Shown here: positions 1-4,585 of the stretch, one piece after another | Numbering within the stretch: position 1 is the stretch's first letter | Layout of the letters: the number at the start of each line of letters is the position of its first letter | Source: Clostridia bacterium | GTDB lineage: Bacteria > Bacillota > Clostridia > Christensenellales > HGM11417 | NCBI GenBank assembly: GCA_017407365.1 | Contig: JAFQWR010000172.1 | Location: 1-6,837, forward strand | DNA length: 6,837 bases | Reading direction: 5' to 3' | Position numbers and translations under genes: made by a program | The notes under the pieces: generated by a model | What the model was told of the DNA's origin: nothing | Seen by the model: only the letters and a program-made list of their open reading frames with translations | The model's database searches: none

Positions 1-413
1 CTGCAAAATACGGTGCGGTCTACCGTAAGCATTCTGCCGTTTTCCACAAGATACTGCCTGAGCATAGCGGCATCACGCATCGGTTGAAGCACAAGGCGCT
101 CGGGCAGATAGCCACGCTCAAAAATACCCTTCATTTCGTTGCCGCCCATGCCTGCAATCACACAAACGTCCGTTTCGGGCACACCCTTCAATCCGTCCGT
201 CACAAGGAAGGTTGCCTCCATGCCTTTCGCGCGAAAAAGCTCCCGTGCCTTATTCCGGCTTGGCTCACTGATATCGGTGTCCACCGCACTTTTGATGACG
301 CCCTTTTCTAAAAGATACGCCGGCAGCTTACCGTGATCGGAGCCGATGTCACAAAGGCTGTTGCACGGAGGTACAAGCGCCGCAACCGCACGCAATCTGG
401 CATCTAAGCTCAT
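1..413 (-). CDS. trmK: tRNA (adenine(22)-N1)-methyltransferase TrmK, N-terminal 137 codons (cut by left window edge)
   Basis: TrmK transfers a methyl group from S-adenosylmethionine to N1 of adenine 22 in the tRNA D-arm region, in the cytoplasm. The visible part is a Rossmann-type class I methyltransferase domain. The SAM-binding motif I reads CDIGSDHGKLPAYL (residues 21-34). It is followed by AVDTDISEPSRNKA (43-56), TDGLKG (72-77) and the family hallmark VIAGMGGNEM (85-94), then LQPMRDAAMLRQYL (109-122). Family members are usually about 230 residues, so the C-terminal part, including the coiled-coil region, lies outside the window. The ATG at 413-411 overlaps the rpoD stop in an ATGA quartet, and an AAGGA ribosome binding site lies 9 nt upstream inside rpoD, so translation is probably coupled. 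The family call rests on the motifs plus the position directly after rpoD, where trmK usually sits in Bacillota. Confidence 0.93.
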   Translation of the reverse strand, partial: MSLDARLRAVAALVPPCNSLCDIGSDHGKLPAYLLEKGVIKSAVDTDISEPSRNKARELFRAKGMEATFLVTDGLKGVPETDVCVIAGMGGNEMKGIFERGYLPERLVLQPMRDAAMLRQYLVENGRMLTVDRTVFC

Positions 414-1471
414 TCTAAGAAGTCCTTCAGCTTTTTACTGCGCGAGGGGTGACGGAGCTTTCTGAGTGCCTTTGCCTCAATCTGACGGATACGCTCTCTG
501 GTAACGTTAAACTCCTTGCCAACCTCCTCTAAGGTACGGGGTCTGCCGTCATCAATGCCGTAGCGCAGACGCAAAACCTTCTCTTCGCGAGGGGTAAGGG
601 TATCTAAAACGCCGATCAGCTGCTCTTTGAGCATTGTGAATGCGGCGCTGTCGCTGGGTGCGGTAGCGTTGTCATCCTCAATGAAATCACCCAGGTGCGA
701 ATCGTCCTCTTCACCGATGGGCGTTTCTAACGAAACGGGATCCTGCGCAATCTTCTGGATTTCCATAACGCGCTCTACGCTGGAGCCCATGCGTTCTGCA
801 ATTTCGATGGGAAGCGGCTCTCTGCCAAGCTCCTGCAAAAGCAAACGCGCCACACGAATTTGCTTGTTGATTGTTTCCACCATATGCACGGGAATACGGA
901 TGGTACGCGCCTGATCTGCGATAGCACGGGTGATGGATTGACGAATCCACCAGGTGGCATAGGTAGAAAACTTAAAGCCCTTGGTGTAGTCAAATTTTTC
1001 CACAGCCTTCATAAGGCCCAGATTGCCCTCCTGAATCAGATCCAAAAAGAGCATACCTCTGCCCACGTAGCGCTTTGCAATAGACACTACAAGGCGGAGG
1101 TTGGCCTCAGAAAGCTTCATTTTTGCAGCCTCGTCGCCCTCGTGCATCAAGCGTGCAAGCTCCGTTTCCTCGTCGGTATCCAAAAGGGGAACCTTACCGA
1201 TATCCTTCAGATACATCTTGACAGGGTCTTCGATGTTGATTTCGCTGATGATCTTTTCAAAAAAGTCATCGTCCTTATCGTAATTAAAGTCGTTGATAGA
1301 AATACCGTTATCGGCAAGATCCTTATAAACGGTTTCCATCTGCTCGGGCGAAACATCCAGCTTGTCAAAATGATTGAAGATGTCATCGCTCGTTACAACG
1401 TTGTTTTGCGCCTTGCAGAAGGCAAGAAACGCTTGACGAACCTCGGTGAACTGTTGATCTGTAATGGGCAT
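410..1471 (-). CDS. rpoD: RNA polymerase primary sigma factor RpoD (SigA, sigma-70 family)
   Basis: This is the housekeeping sigma factor, which directs core RNA polymerase to -10/-35 promoters. The 353-residue product has a full group 1 layout. A region 1.1-like helical domain (about 5-60) precedes an acidic linker (61-80). Region 1.2 begins at DPVKMYLKDIGKVPLL (82-97). Region 2 (about 115-190) contains ANLRLVVSIAKRYVGRG, the core-binding DLIQEGNLGLMKAVEKFD and the -10-recognising YATWWIRQSITRAIADQ. Region 3 (about 195-275) contains IPVHMVETINK. Region 4 (about 280-350) carries the helix-turn-helix TLEEVGKEFNVTRERIRQIE (313-332), which reads the -35 box. I chose the ATG at 1471 because AAGGAG (1486-1481) lies 9 nt upstream; a GTG at 1501 would add ten residues but would overlap that site. 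The length and acidic N-terminus match Bacillus and Clostridia SigA. It follows dnaG by 37 bp and overlaps trmK by 4 bp. Confidence 0.98.
   Translation of the reverse strand: MPITDQQFTEVRQAFLAFCKAQNNVVTSDDIFNHFDKLDVSPEQMETVYKDLADNGISINDFNYDKDDDFFEKIISEINIEDPVKMYLKDIGKVPLLDTDEETELARLMHEGDEAAKMKLSEANLRLVVSIAKRYVGRGMLFLDLIQEGNLGLMKAVEKFDYTKGFKFSTYATWWIRQSITRAIADQARTIRIPVHMVETINKQIRVARLLLQELGREPLPIEIAERMGSSVERVMEIQKIAQDPVSLETPIGEEDDSHLGDFIEDDNATAPSDSAAFTMLKEQLIGVLDTLTPREEKVLRLRYGIDDGRPRTLEEVGKEFNVTRERIRQIEAKALRKLRHPSRSKKLKDFLE
423..427 (-). promoter_or_regulatory. Ribosome binding site of trmK, inside the rpoD 3' end
   Basis: On the minus strand AAGGA (427 down to 423) is followed by a 9-nt spacer and the trmK ATG. 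It lies inside the last codons of rpoD. Together with the 4-bp stop/start overlap it fixes the trmK start and suggests that ribosomes finishing rpoD help start trmK. Confidence 0.7.
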
Positions 1472-1480
1472 AAATAATAG

Positions 1481-1486
1481 CTCCTT
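1481..1486 (-). promoter_or_regulatory. Ribosome binding site that sets the rpoD start
   Basis: AAGGAG on the minus strand stands 9 nt before the ATG at 1471 and lies within the 37-bp dnaG-rpoD gap. It argues against starting rpoD at the in-frame GTG at 1501, because the site would then be inside the coding sequence. Confidence 0.8.
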
Positions 1487-1508
1487 CGTGCTGTTTTGCA
1501 CGTTTTTC

Positions 1509-3299
1509 TTATGTTTTTAGTTTCATCAGACGCAGTTGCTTTTTTAAGGCAACCAGCTCTGAAAGAGTGTTTTTTCTGACCTCGGGATCTGTTTCGTGCG
1601 TTGCCCTTTCGCTGAGCGCATTGATCGCTTTTTCCAAATATTCCTGTACAAGTCTTTTTTGCACGTCTTTGGCGTAAGAAACCATTTGCTCCGTTGAGGA
1701 AAAGGTACGGTCTACAGAAAGAACGGCGCCTATTTCGTTTGCATACGAGGGATCCAACAGCTCAAACAGCATCGTAGGCTGTGGCTTCTGTGCCGCTTCG
1801 CAGCAGGCGTCCAGATAAGAAAGTATCTGCAAGTGGCAAGCATCCGTAAATGCCGCACGCACGTTGGAAAGCTCGTCCATAGGGATTAAGCCGTACAGCT
1901 GCACATATAAAAGCACGCGCAGAAGGTCGGTGTTTTTATCCTCTTCTGCCGATCTTTCCTCTACAAGAAGCTCGGCCTCGGGCTTTTGATTCTGTTTAAT
2001 CTGATCGAGGTTTTTTTGCAGAGTAACCATCATAAAGCCCGTTTCCTCGTGAATTCTTCTGAGAAGCGATTCATGCATAATGGGCTCTGATTGTAGGGCA
2101 ATGACCTTTACAGCCGCAAGTGCATACTGCCTTTTTCCGTCTACGGAGGAAACATCAAACTCCTTCTTTAAGGCAAGCAGCTTGAAGTCTACCAACGGCA
2201 ATGCCTCAGACAAAGCCTTGCGATACGCCTCCTTTCCCCTTTCCTTTATCAGCTCGTCGGGGTCAAGACCGTCGGGAAGGCTGACAACAAAAACCTTCAA
2301 GCCCTCTTCGGCAAGTATTTCCATACCACGGATGGCACCCTTTTGCCCTGCCGCATCACCGTCATAGCAGATATACACCTTATCGGCATACCGCTTCAGC
2401 ATACGCGCCTGCTCCTTGGTAAGGGCGGTGCCCATGCTGGCAACCGTATTACGGAAGCCCGCCTGATGCAGAGCAATCACATCCATATACCCCTCTACCA
2501 CAATGATATCCTCGACGGTTTGCTCGCGCTTATACGCTTTTACAAGATTGATGGCGTACAGGTTTTGTTTTTTGTTGAATAAGGGGGTATCCCCCGTGTT
2601 TTTATATTTGGCAAAATCAGGTTTTTTTTCGAGGGACCTACCTCCAAACGCAATGACATCTCCAAAGGAATTGACGATGGGATAAATCAGGCGATCGGTT
2701 AAAAAGTCGTAAACTCTTCCGTTTTTACTGCCAACCACACCGGCTGAAATCATTTCCTCCTCGGTGTAGCCATGTTGCGATAAAGCCTTTACAAGACTGC
2801 TGAGATCCGGGCTGTAACCCAAGGCAAATGCCTTTCTGCTTTCGGGGGTAACCCCTCTGTTTTGCAGATAGGTAAGTGCGGCTCTGCCCTCCTCTTCAAG
2901 CAGCTTTTTATAATAGAAATTGGCTGTATCCTTCATCAGACGCAACAGCCTGTCCTTCCGTTTTTTTCGGTCCTCGATGTCTTTGACATCATTCATTTTC
3001 AGCTCGGGCATGGGAATGTTGGCATCCTCGCATAACAGACGTACCGCATCAAAGAAATCGACGTTTTCGATGGCACGGACAAACCCGATGACGTCACCGG
3101 AAACACCGCAACCAAAGCAGTGATAAAACTGCGAGGTCTGATCGAGCATAAAGGAAGCAGTTTTTTCATGATGAAAGGGGCAGCGCGCCCAAAAGCGACT
3201 TCCCTTACGTTCGACAGGCATATATTTTTGCGCAATACGCACGATGTCGCATCGGCTTTTTAAGTCTTCTAAAAATTCAGGGGTGATACCTGACGGCAT
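1509..3299 (-). CDS. dnaG: DNA primase DnaG
   Basis: DnaG makes the short RNA primers for leading- and lagging-strand DNA synthesis and docks on the replicative helicase. The 596-residue product shows the three expected domains. The N-terminal zinc-binding domain has a CHC2 zinc finger, with ligands readable as C40, H43, C61 and C64 (CPFHHEKTASF, then HCFGCGVSGDVIGF). The RNA polymerase domain (about 115-430) includes RLIYPIVNSFGDVIAFGGR (203-221) and a basic stretch ending FNKKQNLY (241-248). Its TOPRIM catalytic residues are E269 in VEGYMDVI, D313 and D315 in YDGDAAG, and the DPDELI acidic motif (346-351). The C-terminal part (about 450-596) is the divergent, helical helicase-binding region, identified by position only. 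The start is well supported by AAGGAGGT at 3312-3305, 5 nt before the ATG. No key residue is missing. It lies 35 bp after dgt and 37 bp before rpoD. Confidence 0.98.
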   Translation of the reverse strand: MPSGITPEFLEDLKSRCDIVRIAQKYMPVERKGSRFWARCPFHHEKTASFMLDQTSQFYHCFGCGVSGDVIGFVRAIENVDFFDAVRLLCEDANIPMPELKMNDVKDIEDRKKRKDRLLRLMKDTANFYYKKLLEEEGRAALTYLQNRGVTPESRKAFALGYSPDLSSLVKALSQHGYTEEEMISAGVVGSKNGRVYDFLTDRLIYPIVNSFGDVIAFGGRSLEKKPDFAKYKNTGDTPLFNKKQNLYAINLVKAYKREQTVEDIIVVEGYMDVIALHQAGFRNTVASMGTALTKEQARMLKRYADKVYICYDGDAAGQKGAIRGMEILAEEGLKVFVVSLPDGLDPDELIKERGKEAYRKALSEALPLVDFKLLALKKEFDVSSVDGKRQYALAAVKVIALQSEPIMHESLLRRIHEETGFMMVTLQKNLDQIKQNQKPEAELLVEERSAEEDKNTDLLRVLLYVQLYGLIPMDELSNVRAAFTDACHLQILSYLDACCEAAQKPQPTMLFELLDPSYANEIGAVLSVDRTFSSTEQMVSYAKDVQKRLVQEYLEKAINALSERATHETDPEVRKNTLSELVALKKQLRLMKLKT

Positions 3300-3334
3300 T
3301 TGCTACCTCCTTTTTATTTATTTTTGTAGTATGA

Positions 3335-4333
3335 TCAAAGAGAAAGCTTGTAGCTGGAGGGCATATAGAGCGTTTGAAACACGTGTACGGCGTAGGTATC
3401 GCTCATACCCGATATGTAATCTGCAATGGACTGTTCCAAGGTGCAATTGCCCAATCTTTTTTTGTAAAGCTCGGGCAAGCGGTCGGGATTTTTGAGGTAA
3501 AACTCAAACATAACGGTGAGCATACGGTCGGTACGCTCTTCCTCCTGACGGGCCTGCTCTCTGCCGTACACCTCTGCAAACATAAAATCACGCAAGCCGT
3601 AAGTCGCGCGATGCACCTCGGGTGACATACGCACAAAGCTCTGCCCCTTGCTTTCGTTATAAATAGAGGTAATCATTGTATTGATACGCTCTCTTGCCGT
3701 TGAACCAAGAATTTTAATATATTCAGACGGAAGTCCCTCCACGGTAATCAGGCCTGCGCGGATTGCATCATCAATATCATGATTGACGTAAGCAATTTTA
3801 TCTGCAAGACGAACCACGTGCCCCTCTAACGTGTGCGGATTGCCCTCTGTCTGGTGATTGACAATACCGTCCTTTACCTCCCACGTCAGATTTAAGCCCT
3901 CGCCATCCTTTTCGAGAACATCCACAATGCGCAGGCTCTGCTTGCTGTGATCAAAAGCCCCCAAAAGCTTTTGCAAAGTGCGCTCTCCCGCGTGGCCAAA
4001 GGGCGTATGCCCAAGGTCGTGCCCTAAGGCTATTGCCTCGGTAAGGTCCTCGTTGAGATCCAACGAGCGAGAGATACTGCGTGCAATCTGACTGACGTCT
4101 AAGGTATGCGTCATACGCGTACGGTAATGATCGCCTTCAGGAGCCAAAAATACCTGTGTTTTGTTTTTTAATCTACGGAACGCCTTGCTGTGCGCAATAC
4201 GGTCACGGTCACGCTGGAATTCCGTACGCAGGGGGCATTCCTCCTCTGCTACCTTTCTGCCCTTGGTGTCGATGGAGCGTGTAGCAAAAGGGCTTAAAAA
4301 CATCTCTTCTTTTTTGTAGGTGATTTCTTTCAT
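3335..4333 (-). CDS. dgt: Deoxyguanosinetriphosphate triphosphohydrolase-like protein (HD-domain dNTPase)
   Basis: Members of this family hydrolyse dGTP, and often other dNTPs, to the deoxynucleoside plus tripolyphosphate and so influence the dNTP pool. The 332-residue product has the usual opening LSPFATRSIDTKGR (13-26) and FQRDRDRIAHSKAFRRLKNK (39-58). The HD metal site is complete: H76 in THTLDVSQIAR, H105-D106 in ALGHDLGHTPFGHAGE, and D178 in RLADKIAYVNHDIDDA. The C-terminal family signature is ADYISGMSDTYAVHVF (304-319). The length fits the short, roughly 330-340 residue bacterial type. The ATG at 4333 is preceded by GGGAGT (4342-4337) at a somewhat short spacing; an in-frame ATG at residue 11 is an alternative but has a worse context. 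It appears to be the first gene of the dgt-dnaG-rpoD-trmK operon. The exact nucleotide preference cannot be read from sequence. Confidence 0.95.
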   Translation of the reverse strand: MKEITYKKEEMFLSPFATRSIDTKGRKVAEEECPLRTEFQRDRDRIAHSKAFRRLKNKTQVFLAPEGDHYRTRMTHTLDVSQIARSISRSLDLNEDLTEAIALGHDLGHTPFGHAGERTLQKLLGAFDHSKQSLRIVDVLEKDGEGLNLTWEVKDGIVNHQTEGNPHTLEGHVVRLADKIAYVNHDIDDAIRAGLITVEGLPSEYIKILGSTARERINTMITSIYNESKGQSFVRMSPEVHRATYGLRDFMFAEVYGREQARQEEERTDRMLTVMFEFYLKNPDRLPELYKKRLGNCTLEQSIADYISGMSDTYAVHVFQTLYMPSSYKLSL

Positions 4334-4369
4334 ACAACTCCCATAAGAAAAAATAATTCCCTATATTTA

Positions 4370-4405
4370 TTTATACGACGTATTTTTTGAAAATCCTACC
4401 TGAAA
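4370..4405 (-). promoter_or_regulatory. Possible promoter region of the dgt-dnaG-rpoD-trmK operon
   Basis: The 140 bp before dgt are very AT-rich and lie between the upstream gene's hairpins and the operon, so a promoter is expected here. The best -10-like element I see is TATAAA (4375-4370, minus strand). No good TTGACA-like hexamer sits at the ideal 17-bp spacing; TTTTCA just upstream is too close. A second weak pair is TTGCAA followed 18 bp later by TATCAA, overlapping about 4458-4487. The exact promoter is therefore uncertain, and only its presence in this gap is likely. Confidence 0.3.
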
Positions 4406-4495
4406 CCCAAAAAAATTAAAATATTTTTTTCTCGCCTGAAAAAAAGCCTGATTGTTGATAAAACTCCCTTTCTCGTGTTTGCAAAAAACGACACA

Positions 4496-4520
4496 AGGGA
4501 AGCAAGTTAATTGCTTCCCT
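4496..4520 (-). other. Perfect 10-bp hairpin, possible second terminator or RNA processing site
   Basis: An inverted repeat AGGGAAGCAA / TTGCTTCCCT encloses a 5-nt loop. Read on the minus strand, the nearest T-run (six T, positions 4488-4483) starts about 8 nt past the stem, so it is a poor classical terminator. The stem sequence resembles that of the terminator 20 bp upstream. It may act as a back-up terminator or as a 3'-end stabilising stem. Confidence 0.6.
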
Positions 4521-4528
4521 CTATGCTT

Positions 4529-4561
4529 AAAAAAAATCAGGGGAGCAAAAACTGCTCCCCT
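4529..4561 (-). terminator. Rho-independent terminator of the repeat-protein gene
   Basis: Reading the minus strand after the stop codon, a 9-bp perfect stem AGGGGAGCA / TGCTCCCCT (4561-4553 with 4547-4539) closes a 5-nt loop and is followed, after two bases, by eight T (4536-4529). It begins about 24 nt after the TAA at 4588-4586. It separates the upstream surface-protein gene from the housekeeping operon. Confidence 0.92.
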
Positions 4562-4585
4562 TGTTTTTAGGTGTTTACTGTGCGA

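Noticed and set aside
84..336. Two short plus-strand frames at the left edge
   Set aside because: They are antisense to the trmK methyltransferase domain, whose SAM-binding motifs are clear on the minus strand.
860..1477. A 205-codon open frame on the plus strand, antisense to rpoD
   Set aside because: It lies wholly across the well-supported rpoD gene and its translation shows no domain. It is an expected shadow frame.
410..1501. GTG at 1501 as the rpoD start
   Set aside because: It would place the AAGGAG site of the ATG at 1471 inside the gene, and the ten extra residues do not look like a sigma factor N-terminus.
4334..4585. A small gene or structured RNA in the gap between the repeat protein and dgt
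   Set aside because: The gap is AT-rich with only the two hairpins and possible promoter elements. The short plus-strand frames here run antisense into the repeat gene, and I see no riboswitch or tRNA-like fold.
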